From Nocardioides caldifontis (GTDB lineage Bacteria; Actinomycetota; Actinomycetes; Propionibacteriales; Nocardioidaceae): a stretch of 64,000 bases of DNA. The translations under genes were made by a program, and so were the position numbers. Below, in pieces: positions 21,285 through 30,403 of this stretch. Positions within the stretch are counted from its first letter, which is position 1. Every line of letters begins with the position of its first letter. The notes beneath the pieces were generated by a model, which was given only the letters and a program-made list of their open reading frames with translations, did no database searches and was not told where the DNA came from. The DNA lies in the NCBI RefSeq assembly GCF_008087345.1, contig NZ_ML701735.1, forward strand, positions 433,010 to 497,009. Direction: 5' to 3'.

Positions 21285-21411
21285 CCGTCCCGAGCCGGTC
21301 GCAGGGCGGCGGTGGGTGCCTCCCAGGGCCCGTGCCACGCGGGGGGCGTGCACGGGGCCGCTCCTGCTGCCCTGCGGCCTTCCCGTCCGGTCCGTCCGCC
21401 GTCCCCGCTGG

Positions 21412-23106
21412 TCAGCGGACCCGCTCGACCCGCCCCTCGTCCCAGACCGGCTCGGTCGACTCGTAGACCGAGCCGTCCGCGCCGTAGACGAGGAACCGGT
21501 CGAAGCCGCGGGCGAACCACCGGTCGTGGGTGACCGCGACGACGGTCCCCTCGAACGCCTCGAGCCCCTCCTCCAGCGCCTCGGCGGACTCCACGTCGAG
21601 GTTGTCGGTGGGCTCGTCGAGGAGGAGCAGCGTCGCCCCCGACAGCTCGAGCAGGAGGATCTGGAACCTCGCCTGCTGGCCGCCGGAGAGCGACTCGAAC
21701 CGCTGCTCGGCGGCGTGCGCGAGCTCGTAGCGGTCGAGCGCCCGTGACGCCTGCTCCCGCGGCATCCCGTCGCGGTGCGCGTCGCCACGGTGCAGCACCT
21801 CGAGCAGCGTCCGGCCGGCCAGCTCCGGGTGAGCGTGGGTCTGGACGAACCAGCCGGGCCGCACGCGGGCCCCGAGCCGCGCGCGGCCCGTGTGCCGGAC
21901 CGGCTCGACGGCCAGCTCCCCCACCGGCCGGTGCTCCACGTCGGGGTCCGACCCGCCCGCGGCGAGCAGCCGGAGGAAGTGCGACTTCCCTGAGCCGTTG
22001 GAGCCCAGGACGGCCACCCGCTCGCCGTACCAGACCTCGAGGTCGAACGGCTTCATCAGCCCGGTCAGCTCGAGCTGCTCGCAGACGACCGCCCGCTTGC
22101 CGGTGCGGCCGCCCTTGAGCCGCATCCGCACCTGCTGCTCACGCGGCTGACCTGTCGGCGGACCGGCCTCCTCGAACTTCCGCAGCCGGGTCTGCGCTGC
22201 CTTGTACTGCGAGGCCAGGCCGTCGTTGTAGGCAGCCTTGATCTTGTAGCGCTGCACCAGCGCCTTCAGCTTCTCGTGCTCCTCGTCCCAGCGGCGGCGC
22301 AGCTCCTCGAACCGGGCGAACCGGTCGCGCCGCGCCTGATGGTAGGAGGCGAAGCCGCCCGGGTGGGTCCAGACGGTGTTGCCGGCCGCACCCAGCTCCA
22401 CGGTGACGACGCGGGTCGCGGTGTTGGCGAGCAGCTCGCGGTCGTGGCTGACGTAGAGGATCGTCTTTGGCGACTCGCGGACCCGGCGCTCCAGCCACTG
22501 CTTGCCGGGGACGTCGAGGAAGTTGTCCGGCTCGTCGAGGAGGAGCACCTCGTCGGGGCCGTCGAGGAGGAACTCCAGGACCAGCCGCTTCTGCTCGCCC
22601 CCGGACAGCGTGGCCAGGTCGCGGTACTTCACCCGCTCGTACGGCGCCCCGAGGGCCGCGGTGCACACCACGTCCCAGGTGACCTCGAGGTCGTAGCCGC
22701 CGGCGTCGCCCCACTCGGCCAGCGCGGCGGCGTACCGCATCTGGGTGGCCTCGTCGTCGGTCTCCATCAGCGCCAGCTCGCACCGCTCGACCTCCGTCGC
22801 GGCGGCGCGGGCGCGCGGCGGCGACACCGACAGCAGCAGCTCGTGGACGGTGGTCGGAGCTCTCCCGTTGGTCGAGCCCGTCGAGACCATCTGGCGCATG
22901 ACGCCGAGCCCGCCGGAGCGGGTCACCGTGCCGGCGTGCGGGGCGAGCTCGCCGGTGACGATGCGCAGCAGGGTGGTCTTGCCGGCGCCGTTGGCGCCGA
23001 CCAGGGCGACCTTCGCGCCCTCCCCGACCCGGAACGAGACGTCGTCGAGGAGCACCCGGCCGTCCGGGAGCTCGTACCGCACGTTCGCGACGTCCACGTG
23101 GCCCAC
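21412..23106 (-). CDS. ABC-F family ATPase
   Basis: 564 aa with two ABC domains and no membrane segments, the ABC-F type that acts on ribosomes as translation factors or antibiotic-resistance proteins. Domain 1: Walker A GANGAGKTT, signature LSGGEQKRL, Walker B LLLDEPDNFLDV. Domain 2: GSNGSGKS, LSGGQQARFQ, LLLDEPTDNLDV. The interdomain linker (about 250-310) is basic and coiled-coil-like. Residues around 73-79 (VSTGSTN) are encoded by a repeat element also present in mfd. GTG start at 23106. Confidence 0.93.
   Translation of the reverse strand: MGHVDVANVRYELPDGRVLLDDVSFRVGEGAKVALVGANGAGKTTLLRIVTGELAPHAGTVTRSGGLGVMRQMVSTGSTNGRAPTTVHELLLSVSPPRARAAATEVERCELALMETDDEATQMRYAAALAEWGDAGGYDLEVTWDVVCTAALGAPYERVKYRDLATLSGGEQKRLVLEFLLDGPDEVLLLDEPDNFLDVPGKQWLERRVRESPKTILYVSHDRELLANTATRVVTVELGAAGNTVWTHPGGFASYHQARRDRFARFEELRRRWDEEHEKLKALVQRYKIKAAYNDGLASQYKAAQTRLRKFEEAGPPTGQPREQQVRMRLKGGRTGKRAVVCEQLELTGLMKPFDLEVWYGERVAVLGSNGSGKSHFLRLLAAGGSDPDVEHRPVGELAVEPVRHTGRARLGARVRPGWFVQTHAHPELAGRTLLEVLHRGDAHRDGMPREQASRALDRYELAHAAEQRFESLSGGQQARFQILLLELSGATLLLLDEPTDNLDVESAEALEEGLEAFEGTVVAVTHDRWFARGFDRFLVYGADGSVYESTEPVWDEGRVERVR
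22870..22888. repeat. Palindromic repeat inside the ABC-F gene
   Basis: GGTCGAGCCCGTCGAGACC matches, with one mismatch, the copy at 57987-58005 in mfd. The arms GGTC(T)CGA and TCGACC can form a bulged hairpin. On the coding strand it is read in frame as VSTGST. Confidence 0.8.
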
Positions 23107-23167
23107 GAGGGGTCATCCTCCATCTCGCCCTGCCCGCAGGTCGAACGCATTTCCCTCCCGCCGGGAC

Positions 23168-23173
23168 TAGTCT
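23168..23173 (+). promoter_or_regulatory. -10 hexamer before the NYN gene (leaderless)
   Basis: TAGTCT ends 6 nt before ATG 23180, so transcription could start at the A of the start codon. Confidence 0.5.
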
Positions 23174-23179
23174 CCGAGG

Positions 23180-23761
23180 ATGGACGGGGAACACGCACTG
23201 ACGTCACCGCGCACGACGTACGTCCTCGTCGACGGCGAGAACATCGACGCCACCCTCGGCGGCTCGATCCTCGGCCGTCGCCCGCGGTCGGAGGAGCGGC
23301 CGCGCTGGGACCGGCTCCTGCAGTTCGTCCAGGAGGCCTGGGGGCAGCCGGTCACCGGGCTGTTCTACCTCGCCGCCAACAACGAGCTGCCGATGGCGTT
23401 CGTCCAGGCACTGCTGGCGCTGGACTACCGGCCGATCCCGCTGTCGGGGGCACCGCACGAGAAGGTCGTCGACATCGCGATCCAGCGGACCCTCACCGAG
23501 CTCGCCCGCCGCGACGCCGACGTGATGCTGGTCAGCAACGACGGCGACTTCATCACCGAGGTCGGCACGCTCCTGGACGACGAGGATCGGCGGGTCGGGG
23601 TCGTCGGGTTCGTCGAGTTCCGCAACCACGGCTTCACCGAGCTCATCGAGCGGGGGCTCGAGCCGTTCGACCTCGAGTACGACGTCCGCGCCTTCAAGGA
23701 GCGGCTGCCGCGGGTCCGGATCATCCCCATCGACGAGTTCGACCCGACCGCCTTCCTCTGA
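23180..23761 (+). CDS. NYN-domain (PIN-like) protein, putative RNase
   Basis: 193 aa. NYN domains share the PIN nuclease fold. The acidic active-site residues are visible in VLVDGENIDA, KVVDIAIQRTLTEL and MLVSNDGDFITEVG. The protein is a single compact domain without signal peptide, so cytoplasmic. It is divergent from the ABC-F gene and convergent with ppdK (17-nt gap). An RNA-cleaving role is inferred from the fold; the target is unknown. Confidence 0.85.
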   Translation: MDGEHALTSPRTTYVLVDGENIDATLGGSILGRRPRSEERPRWDRLLQFVQEAWGQPVTGLFYLAANNELPMAFVQALLALDYRPIPLSGAPHEKVVDIAIQRTLTELARRDADVMLVSNDGDFITEVGTLLDDEDRRVGVVGFVEFRNHGFTELIERGLEPFDLEYDVRAFKERLPRVRIIPIDEFDPTAFL

Positions 23762-23778
23762 CGGCCGGGCCTCCCCCG

Positions 23779-26475
23779 TCAGTCGGCCTTGGCGGCTGCC
23801 GCGGCCCGCCCGGCCTCGAGGCGGGCGACCGGCACGCGGAACGGCGAGCAGGAGACGTAGTCCAGCCCGACCTCCTCGAAGAAGTGGATCGAGTCCGGGT
23901 CTCCCCCGTGCTCGCCGCACACACCGAGGTGCAGGTCGGGCCGGGTGCGGCGGCCACGCTCGGCCGCGACCCGCACCAACGCACCGACCCCCTGGCGGTC
24001 GAGGGTCTCGAAAGGAGACACCCCGAAGATCCCCTTCTCGAGGTACGTCGAGAAGAACGCCGCCTCGACGTCGTCGCGCGAGAACCCCCACGTCATCTGG
24101 GTGAGGTCGTTGGTGCCGAACGAGAAGAACTCCGCCGACTCCGCGATCTCGTCCGCGGTCATCGCGGCCCTCGGCAGCTCGATCATCGTGCCGACCTTGA
24201 AGGGGATCTTCACCCCCTGCTCGTCCTCGACGGCGCCGGCCACCTCGACCACGTCGGCCTTCACCAGCTCCAGCTCCTGCACGGTCGCGACCAGCGGGAT
24301 CATGATCTCCGGGCACGGGTCGCCGCCGGCCTTGATCCGCGCGGCCGCCGCCTCGAGGATCGCGCGGGCCTGCATCGTGAAGAGCCCCGGGATGACCACG
24401 CCGAGCCGGACGCCGCGGAGCCCGAGCATCGGGTTCTCCTCGTGCATCCGGCGGACCGCGGCGAGCAGCCGCACGTCGCGCTTGCTGGGCTTGCCGGCCG
24501 CCTCGGCGACCGCCACCTTCATCGACAGCTCGGTGAAGCCGGGGAGGAACTCGTGCAGCGGCGGGTCGATCAGCCGGATCGTCACCGGCAGCCCGTCCAT
24601 CGCCTCGAGGATCTCCTCGAAGTCCTGACGCTGCAGCGGGAGCAGGGCGGAGAGCGCCGCCTCCTGCTCCTCGTCGGAGTCGGCCAGGATCAGCCGCTCG
24701 ACGAGCTCCCGGCGGTCGCCGAGGAACATGTGCTCGGTGCGGCACAGCCCGATCCCCTGGGCGCCGAACCGGCGGGAGCGCGCGGCGTCACCGGGGGTGT
24801 CCGCGTTGGCCCGTACGCCGAGCCGGCGCGCGGCGTCGGCGTGCTCCATGATCCTGGCGACCGCGGCGACCAGCTCGTCGTCCGCGGCGTCCTCGTCCCC
24901 CTCGAACCAGCGGACCACCTTGGAGTCGATCACCGGCACGTCGCCGAGGAAGACCTCGCCGGTGGTGCCGTCGATCGAGATGACGTCGCCCTCGTGGACC
25001 TCGGTGCCGTCCGGGGTGCGGAACTCCCCGACCCGGACGTCGACGTCGAGGTCGTCGGCGCCGCAGACGCAGGTGCGCCCCATCCCGCGGGCGACCACGG
25101 CGGCGTGGCTGGTCTTGCCGCCGCGGGAGGTGAGGATCCCGGCGGCGACCACCATGCCGTGCAAGTCGTCGGGGTTGGTCTCGCGGCGGACCAGGATCAC
25201 CTGCTCGCCGCGCTCGGCCCACTCGACGGCGGTCGCCGAGTCGAAGACGGCCTTGCCGACGGCCGCGCCCGGGGAGGCGTTCATCCCCTTGGCCAGCAGC
25301 TTCCGCTCGGCCTTCGGGTCGAACTGCGGGAACATCAGCTGCGCGAGCTGGGCACCGGTGACGCGCTCGAGGGCCTCGTCCATGGTGATCAGCCCCTGGT
25401 CGGCGAGCTGCACCGCGATCCGGAACGCCGCGGCCGGCGTACGCTTCCCGACCCGGGTCTGGAGCATCCACAGCTTGCCGCGCTCGACGGTGAACTCGAT
25501 GTCGCAGAGGTCGCGGTAGTGCTCCTCGAGCCGCTGCATGATCTCCATCAGCTCGTCGTACGACTTCTTGTCGAGCTTCTCCAGTTCCGCCAGCGGGACG
25601 GTGTTGCGGATGCCCGCGACGACGTCCTCGCCCTGCGCGTTCTGCAGGTAGTCGCCGTAGACGCCCTGGGCGCCGGAGGCCGGGTCACGGGTGAAGGCGA
25701 CCCCCGTCCCGGAGTCCATGCCGCAGTTGCCGAACACCATCGAGCAGACGTTGACCGCGGTGCCGAGGTCGCCGGGGATCCGCTCCTGCCGGCGGTAGAG
25801 GACGGCGCGCTCGGTGTTCCAGGAGTCGAAGACCGCGGCGACCGCCTGGTCGAGCTGCGCGCGGGGGTCCTGCGGGAACGGTTCGCCGCACTGCTCCTCG
25901 ATGATCCCCTTGTAGGTCTCGACCAGTGCACGCAGCCGCTCGGCGTCGAGGTCGAGGTCGCTCTCCGCTCCGACCTCCTCCTTCAGCCCGTCGAGGGCGC
26001 CCTCGAACAGCTCACCGTCGATGCCGAGGACGGTCTTGCCGAACATCGCCAGCAGCCGACGGTAGGAGTCCCAGGCGAAGCGCTCGTCGCCGGCCTGCTT
26101 GGCCAGGCCTTCGACGGAGCGGTCGTTGAGCCCGACGTTGAGGACGGTCTCCATCATCCCGGGCATCGAGAACTTCGCGCCCGAGCGCACCGAGACCAGC
26201 AGCGGGTCGTCCGGCTCGCCGAGCTTCCGCCCCATCGCCTGCTCGAGGGCCTCGAGGTGCTCGGTGACCTCCTCCTCGAGCCCTTCCGGCATGGTGCCGG
26301 GCTGCCCCTCACCCGCGGACCCGAGGTACGCCCGGCACGCCTCCGTGCTGATGGTGAAACCAGGGGGGACCGGGAGCCCCATGTTGCTCATCTCGGCGAG
26401 GTTCGCCCCCTTGCCGCCGAGCAGGTCCTTCTGGTCCTTGCTGCCCTCGGAGAAGTCGTAGACGTACTTGGTCAT
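23779..26475 (-). CDS. ppdK: Pyruvate, phosphate dikinase
   Basis: Interconverts pyruvate + ATP + Pi and phosphoenolpyruvate + AMP + PPi. 898 aa. The N-terminal ATP-grasp starts KYVYDFSEGSKDQKDLLGGKGANLAEM. The swivelling domain carries the catalytic His in GGKTSHAAVVARGMG. The C-terminal PEP barrel has GIGLCRTEHMF, FSFGTNDLTQMTWGFSRDD and VCGEHGGDP. I start at ATG 26475, the conserved start; the upstream in-frame codons are not part of the family. A CAAGAT hexamer lies 6 nt upstream. Confidence 0.97.
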   Translation of the reverse strand: MTKYVYDFSEGSKDQKDLLGGKGANLAEMSNMGLPVPPGFTISTEACRAYLGSAGEGQPGTMPEGLEEEVTEHLEALEQAMGRKLGEPDDPLLVSVRSGAKFSMPGMMETVLNVGLNDRSVEGLAKQAGDERFAWDSYRRLLAMFGKTVLGIDGELFEGALDGLKEEVGAESDLDLDAERLRALVETYKGIIEEQCGEPFPQDPRAQLDQAVAAVFDSWNTERAVLYRRQERIPGDLGTAVNVCSMVFGNCGMDSGTGVAFTRDPASGAQGVYGDYLQNAQGEDVVAGIRNTVPLAELEKLDKKSYDELMEIMQRLEEHYRDLCDIEFTVERGKLWMLQTRVGKRTPAAAFRIAVQLADQGLITMDEALERVTGAQLAQLMFPQFDPKAERKLLAKGMNASPGAAVGKAVFDSATAVEWAERGEQVILVRRETNPDDLHGMVVAAGILTSRGGKTSHAAVVARGMGRTCVCGADDLDVDVRVGEFRTPDGTEVHEGDVISIDGTTGEVFLGDVPVIDSKVVRWFEGDEDAADDELVAAVARIMEHADAARRLGVRANADTPGDAARSRRFGAQGIGLCRTEHMFLGDRRELVERLILADSDEEQEAALSALLPLQRQDFEEILEAMDGLPVTIRLIDPPLHEFLPGFTELSMKVAVAEAAGKPSKRDVRLLAAVRRMHEENPMLGLRGVRLGVVIPGLFTMQARAILEAAAARIKAGGDPCPEIMIPLVATVQELELVKADVVEVAGAVEDEQGVKIPFKVGTMIELPRAAMTADEIAESAEFFSFGTNDLTQMTWGFSRDDVEAAFFSTYLEKGIFGVSPFETLDRQGVGALVRVAAERGRRTRPDLHLGVCGEHGGDPDSIHFFEEVGLDYVSCSPFRVPVARLEAGRAAAAAKAD

Positions 26476-26523
26476 GGGGTCATCTTGTACCCACCGCACC
26501 TTGGCGCGTCAGGTACTCCTACC

Positions 26524-27561
26524 TCAGTCCGTCGTCTGCCTCGCCCAGAGGTTGATCCCGGAGTCCACGGCGTGCTGGTCGATGTCCGCCAGCTCGCTGT
26601 CGGTGAAGGCCGGCCCGTCGAGCGCGTCGAGGTTCATGTCGAGCTGCTCGACCGACGAGGCCCCGATCACCACCGAGGTCATGCGCGGGTCGCGCAGCGC
26701 CCACTGCAGCGCCATCTGGGCGAGCTTCTGGCCGCGGGACCGCGCGATCTCGTTCAGCGCCCGGACGTTCGACAGCACCTGCTCCGACAGGTGCTCCTTC
26801 GGGAGCGTGCTGCCCTCGCGCGCCGCCCGCGAGTCCTCCGGGACGCCGCCGAGGTAGCGGTCGGTGAGCAGCCCCTGGGCGAGCGCGGTGAAGGCGATGC
26901 ACCCCATCCCCTCGTCCTCGAGGGTGTCGAGGAGCTCCTCCTCGATCCACCGGTTGAGCATCGAGTACGACGGCTGGTGGATCAGCAGCGGGGTGCCGAG
27001 GTCGCGGGCGATGCGGGCGGCCTCGGCGGTCCTCTTCGCGGAGTACGACGACAGCCCGACGTACGTCGCCTTGCCGCTGCGGACCACGTGGTCGAGCGCC
27101 GTCATCGTCTCCTCCAGCGGCGTCTCCGGGTCGGCGCGGTGGTGGTAGTAGATGTCGACGAAGTCGAGCCCCATCCGCCGCAGCGACTGGTCGAGCGAGG
27201 CGAGCATGTGCTTGCGGGAGCCGCCGCCGTAGCCGTACGGGCCGGGCCACATGTCCCACCCGGCCTTGGTGGAGATCACCAGCTGGTCGCGGAGCCCGGC
27301 GAAGTCCTCGCGGAGGTACCTCCCGAAGTTCTCCTCCGCCCGGCCGTACGGCGGTCCGTAGTTGTTCGCGAGGTCGAAGTGGGTGATCCCGCGGTCGAAC
27401 GCGCGCCGCAGGATGCTCCGCTGCACCTCCTCGGGGCGGTCGTCGCCGAAGTTCTGCCACAGACCGAGGGAGATCACCGGGAGCTTCAGGCCGCTCCGAC
27501 CGCAGAAGCGGTACTCCATCGACTCGTAGCGGTCGGGGGCGGGCGTGTACGACGCAGGCAT
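26524..27561 (-). CDS. Aldo-keto reductase, MgrA/YghZ type
   Basis: 345 aa NADPH-dependent reductase. The tetrad is visible: DLANNYG (Asp, Tyr), STKAG (Lys), YYHHRAD (His). LGLWQNFGDD, SKAGWDMWPGPYG-like sequence and GGGSRKHMLASLDQSLRRM match the L-glyceraldehyde-3-phosphate/methylglyoxal reductase subgroup. Strong RBS AAGGAGGAG 2 nt before ATG 27561, just after the rsmC-like stop (9-nt gap), so the two are probably co-transcribed. Confidence 0.9.
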   Translation of the reverse strand: MPASYTPAPDRYESMEYRFCGRSGLKLPVISLGLWQNFGDDRPEEVQRSILRRAFDRGITHFDLANNYGPPYGRAEENFGRYLREDFAGLRDQLVISTKAGWDMWPGPYGYGGGSRKHMLASLDQSLRRMGLDFVDIYYHHRADPETPLEETMTALDHVVRSGKATYVGLSSYSAKRTAEAARIARDLGTPLLIHQPSYSMLNRWIEEELLDTLEDEGMGCIAFTALAQGLLTDRYLGGVPEDSRAAREGSTLPKEHLSEQVLSNVRALNEIARSRGQKLAQMALQWALRDPRMTSVVIGASSVEQLDMNLDALDGPAFTDSELADIDQHAVDSGINLWARQTTD

Positions 27562-27570
27562 GGCTCCTCC

Positions 27571-28173
27571 TTACCCCACCGCCCGGCTTTCCAGCACCCG
27601 GAATCCCTTGGCGCTCGCCAGCCGTGTCGTCGGCCAGCCCTCGTCGGTCAGCCACCGCTGCAGCGAGTCGGCGCCGAGGTTCTTCCCGACCACCATGACC
27701 GCGCGGCCCCCGGGGGCCAGCCGGGGCAGCCAGGTGCGCAGCAGCGTGTGCAGCGCCTCCTTGCCGATCCGGATCGGCGGGTTCGACCAGAGCTCGGCGA
27801 AGCGCAGCCCGTCCGGCACGGCCCCGGGCAAGGCCGTGCGGACGCGGTCGTCGACCCCGTGGGCGGCGGCGTTCTCGGCGGCGAGCAGCAGGGCCCGCTC
27901 GTTGACGTCGACCGCCCAGACCTCGGCCGCCGGGCACTCCAGCGCGAGCGCGGTCGCCAGCACGCCGTAGCCGCAGCCGAGGTCGAGCAGCGGCCCGTCG
28001 GTCACCGGCGGCTCGGTCTCCCGGAACAGGACCGCGGTCCCCGGGTCGAGCCGCCCCTGGGAGAAGACGCCCGAGCCCGAGACGAGCTCCAGGGAACGCC
28101 CCCAGACCTCCGCCCGCAGCGGCAGCCGCTTGAACGGCACCGAGGGGTCGGCGGTGAAGTAGTGCTCATCCAC
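27571..28173 (-). CDS. RsmC-like class I methyltransferase
   Basis: 200 aa single MTase domain. SAM site [17 protein letters not shown] (about 82-98), acidic [11 protein letters not shown], and the N-methyltransferase motif [15 protein letters not shown]. The NPPxxxG motif and the start [13 protein letters not shown] match the rRNA guanine-N2 methyltransferase family (RsmC half). The GTG start at 28173 overlaps the truA stop by 8 nt. A role on rRNA is inferred from the family and from the tRNA-modifying neighbour. Confidence 0.88.
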   Translation of the reverse strand: MDEHYFTADPSVPFKRLPLRAEVWGRSLELVSGSGVFSQGRLDPGTAVLFRETEPPVTDGPLLDLGCGYGVLATALALECPAAEVWAVDVNERALLLAAENAAAHGVDDRVRTALPGAVPDGLRFAELWSNPPIRIGKEALHTLLRTWLPRLAPGGRAVMVVGKNLGADSLQRWLTDEGWPTTRLASAKGFRVLESRAVG

Positions 28174-29047
28174 CGCTCGGCCCGCCTGCCACCGTCCGGG
28201 TCCGCCGGGTCTCGCCCGCCCGCGCGGCCACCTCGTCGTCCGGCGGGTACGCGACCTGCTCGAGGGTCAGCCCGTGCGGCGGCACGACGAGCACCGCGGG
28301 GTCGCGCACGCCGGCGTGGAGGACCTCGGCCGGCCACCCCGTCGTACGACGTCCCTCGCCGACGGCGAGCATCGACCCGACCAGCGCGCGGACCATGTTG
28401 TGGCAGAACGCGTCGGCGCGCACCGTCGCCTGCGCGACGCCTTCCGGCGAGCGGTCCCAGCGGAGCTCGAGCAGGGTGCGGACGGTGGTCGCCCCCTCGC
28501 GCCGCCGGCAGTACGCCGCGAAGTCGTGCTCGCCGAGGAGGGCGGAGGCGGCGTCGTTCATCGCCGCGTCGTCGAGGGGGCGAGACCAGGTCAGGACGTG
28601 ACCCCGGACCAGCGGGTCCACGGCCTCCGGCCGGTCGGCGACGCGGTAGACGTACCGCCGCCACAGCGGCGAGAACCGGGCGTCGAACCCCTCCGGCGCC
28701 CTCGTGGCGCGCCGGATCCGCACGTCGCCGTCCAGGACGCCGTTGAGCCGCCGCAGGAGCACCTGCTCGGGCGGGTCGGCGCTGCGGCCGGCGCCCTGCA
28801 CGAGCCGCTCCTCGTCGACGTCGAGGTGGACGACCTGGCCCCGGGCGTGCACGCCGGTGTCCGTCCGGCCGGCACAGGTCACCGGCACCGCGTCGACGCG
28901 GAGGACGGTCGCCAGGGCGCGCTCGAGCTCGCCCTGGACCGTGCGGAGCCCCGGCTGCGCGGCCCACCCGTGGAACCCGGTCCCGTCGTACGACAGGTCG
29001 AGCCGCAGGCGGGTGCAGGGCGGCTCGGTGCGGGACACGGCGCCCAT
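28166..29047 (-). CDS. truA: tRNA pseudouridine synthase A
   Basis: Makes pseudouridine at positions 38-40 of tRNA anticodon stems. 293 aa. The catalytic Asp lies in [26 protein letters not shown] opens the enzyme and [20 protein letters not shown] closes the active site. ATG 29047 chosen. In many actinobacteria truA follows rplQ directly. Here a divergently read membrane gene and a terminator lie between them, so truA needs its own promoter. Confidence 0.96.
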   Translation of the reverse strand: MGAVSRTEPPCTRLRLDLSYDGTGFHGWAAQPGLRTVQGELERALATVLRVDAVPVTCAGRTDTGVHARGQVVHLDVDEERLVQGAGRSADPPEQVLLRRLNGVLDGDVRIRRATRAPEGFDARFSPLWRRYVYRVADRPEAVDPLVRGHVLTWSRPLDDAAMNDAASALLGEHDFAAYCRRREGATTVRTLLELRWDRSPEGVAQATVRADAFCHNMVRALVGSMLAVGEGRRTTGWPAEVLHAGVRDPAVLVVPPHGLTLEQVAYPPDDEVAARAGETRRTRTVAGGPSGG

Positions 29048-29049
29048 CG

Positions 29050-29055
29050 TAGGGT
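29050..29055 (+). promoter_or_regulatory. -10 hexamer before the YczE-like gene (leaderless)
   Basis: TAGGGT ends 8 nt before GTG 29064. No Shine-Dalgarno is seen between it and the start codon. Confidence 0.5.
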
Positions 29056-29063
29056 CGCTCACC

Positions 29064-29648
29064 GTGACCCCCCGACGGCTCGTCCAGCTCGTCCTCGGCT
29101 GCGCCGTGCTCGGCGTCGGGGTGGCGCTGCTGCTGACCCCCGCGCTCGGCTCGGACGGCTTCTCCACGATCGTCACCGGGGTCGCCGAGGCGAGCGGGAT
29201 GGCGTTCGTCCTGGCCAACGCCATCGTCGCCGCGACGTTCGTCGGCGTGGCCTGGCTCCGCGGCCTCCGCCCGGGCGTCGGGACGCTCACGCAGATCGTC
29301 GTCGTCGGCGCGGTCGCGGACGTCGGGCTCCGGCTCCTCGACGAGCCTGACGCGCTCTGGCTCCGCATCCTGATGGTGCTGGTGGCGTTCCCGGTGCTCG
29401 CGACCGGGATCGCGCTGTACCTCGGCACCCACCTCGGCGCCGGCCCCGCCGAGGCCCCGGCCCTCGCCTGGGACCCGCCGGTGCCCTTCAGGTGGAGCTA
29501 CAGCGTCGTCCAGGGCGGCGGCGCGCTGGCCGGCTGGGCGCTCGGCGCCCCGATCGGCCCGGGGACGGTGGCCGTGATCCTGCTCCTCGGCCCCGTCGTC
29601 GACCTCACCGCCCGGCTCCTTCGCCTGGACATCGCGCAGTCCCCCTGA
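29064..29648 (+). CDS. YczE/YitT-like membrane protein
   Basis: 194 aa with about five transmembrane helices. The start [31 protein letters not shown], the middle [18 protein letters not shown] and [18 protein letters not shown] match the YczE/YyaS/YitT family of small integral membrane proteins of unknown function. It is divergent from truA (16-nt gap) and ends at the terminator shared with rplQ. Confidence 0.8.
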   Translation: MTPRRLVQLVLGCAVLGVGVALLLTPALGSDGFSTIVTGVAEASGMAFVLANAIVAATFVGVAWLRGLRPGVGTLTQIVVVGAVADVGLRLLDEPDALWLRILMVLVAFPVLATGIALYLGTHLGAGPAEAPALAWDPPVPFRWSYSVVQGGGALAGWALGAPIGPGTVAVILLLGPVVDLTARLLRLDIAQSP

Positions 29649-29661
29649 CGGGTCGGCATGA

Positions 29662-29698
29662 CGAGAGGCCCGCACCCTGACGGGTGACGGGCCTCTCG
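29662..29698. terminator. Bidirectional terminator between the YczE-like gene and rplQ
   Basis: Perfect 11-bp stem CGAGAGGCCCG (29662-29672) / CGGGCCTCTCG (29688-29698), with an inner CACCC/GGGTG pairing in the loop. Confidence 0.85.
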
Positions 29699-29735
29699 GT
29701 GGTGCGGGTCGACCGGCGTGCCGGTCGGGCGGAGG

Positions 29736-30353
29736 TCAGGCCTTGTCGGCGTCCTCGCCGGCCTCGCCGGCCTCGGCAGCGTCGTCGGCGGTGCCAGTCT
29801 CCTCGGCGGGGGCGTCCTCGGCCGCGGCCTCGGTGGCGTCACCCTCCTCGGCGACCTCGTCCGCGGCGACCTGCTCGACGAGCACGTCCTCCGCGGTGGT
29901 GTCCTCGGCGACCTCCTCCTCGACGACCGGCGCGGCCGGCGTCTCGGTGGCAGCGGCCGCGGGGCGGTCCGCCTTCGAGCGCTGCTTGGGCTGGTACGGC
30001 TCGGTCACCAGCTCGATGACCGCCATGGGGGCGTTGTCGCCCTTGCGCGGACCGATCTTGGTGATCCGGGTGTAGCCGCCCGGACGCTCGGCGAACTGCG
30101 GCGCGATCTCGGTGAAGAGGGTGTGCACGACACCCTTGTCACGGATCGTGCGCAGGACGAGGCGACGGTTGTGCAGGTCGCCCTTCTTCGCCTTGGTGAT
30201 CAGCCGCTCCGCGACGGGGCGCAGCATGCGCGCCTTCGCCTCGGTGGTGGTGATCCGCCCGTGCTCGAACAGCGACGTCGCCAGGTTGCTGAGGATCAGC
30301 CGCTGGTGGGCCGGGCTGCCGCCGAGGCGGGCGCCCTTCTTGGGGGTAGGCAT
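29736..30353 (-). CDS. rplQ: 50S ribosomal protein L17 with long acidic C-terminal tail
   Basis: 205 aa against about 120-130 in most bacteria. The L17 core covers about 1-120 ([37 protein letters not shown]). After residue 130 the protein is almost all Ala, Glu, Asp and Thr (for example [20 protein letters not shown]), predicted disordered and strongly negative. Last gene of the infA-rplQ operon, 50 nt after rpoA. Confidence 0.97.
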   Translation of the reverse strand: MPTPKKGARLGGSPAHQRLILSNLATSLFEHGRITTTEAKARMLRPVAERLITKAKKGDLHNRRLVLRTIRDKGVVHTLFTEIAPQFAERPGGYTRITKIGPRKGDNAPMAVIELVTEPYQPKQRSKADRPAAAATETPAAPVVEEEVAEDTTAEDVLVEQVAADEVAEEGDATEAAAEDAPAEETGTADDAAEAGEAGEDADKA

Positions 30354-30403
30354 TCTGCTTCTCGTTCCTCCCGGGCCGTGTCAGGTACCCGGGTAGTGGG
30401 TGA

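Noticed and set aside
22276-28746. A 2156-residue plus-strand open frame
   Set aside because: It runs antisense to ABC-F, ppdK, the aldo-keto reductase and others, is made of low-complexity Arg/Leu/Gly/Glu/Val sequence, and is an artefact of high GC content.
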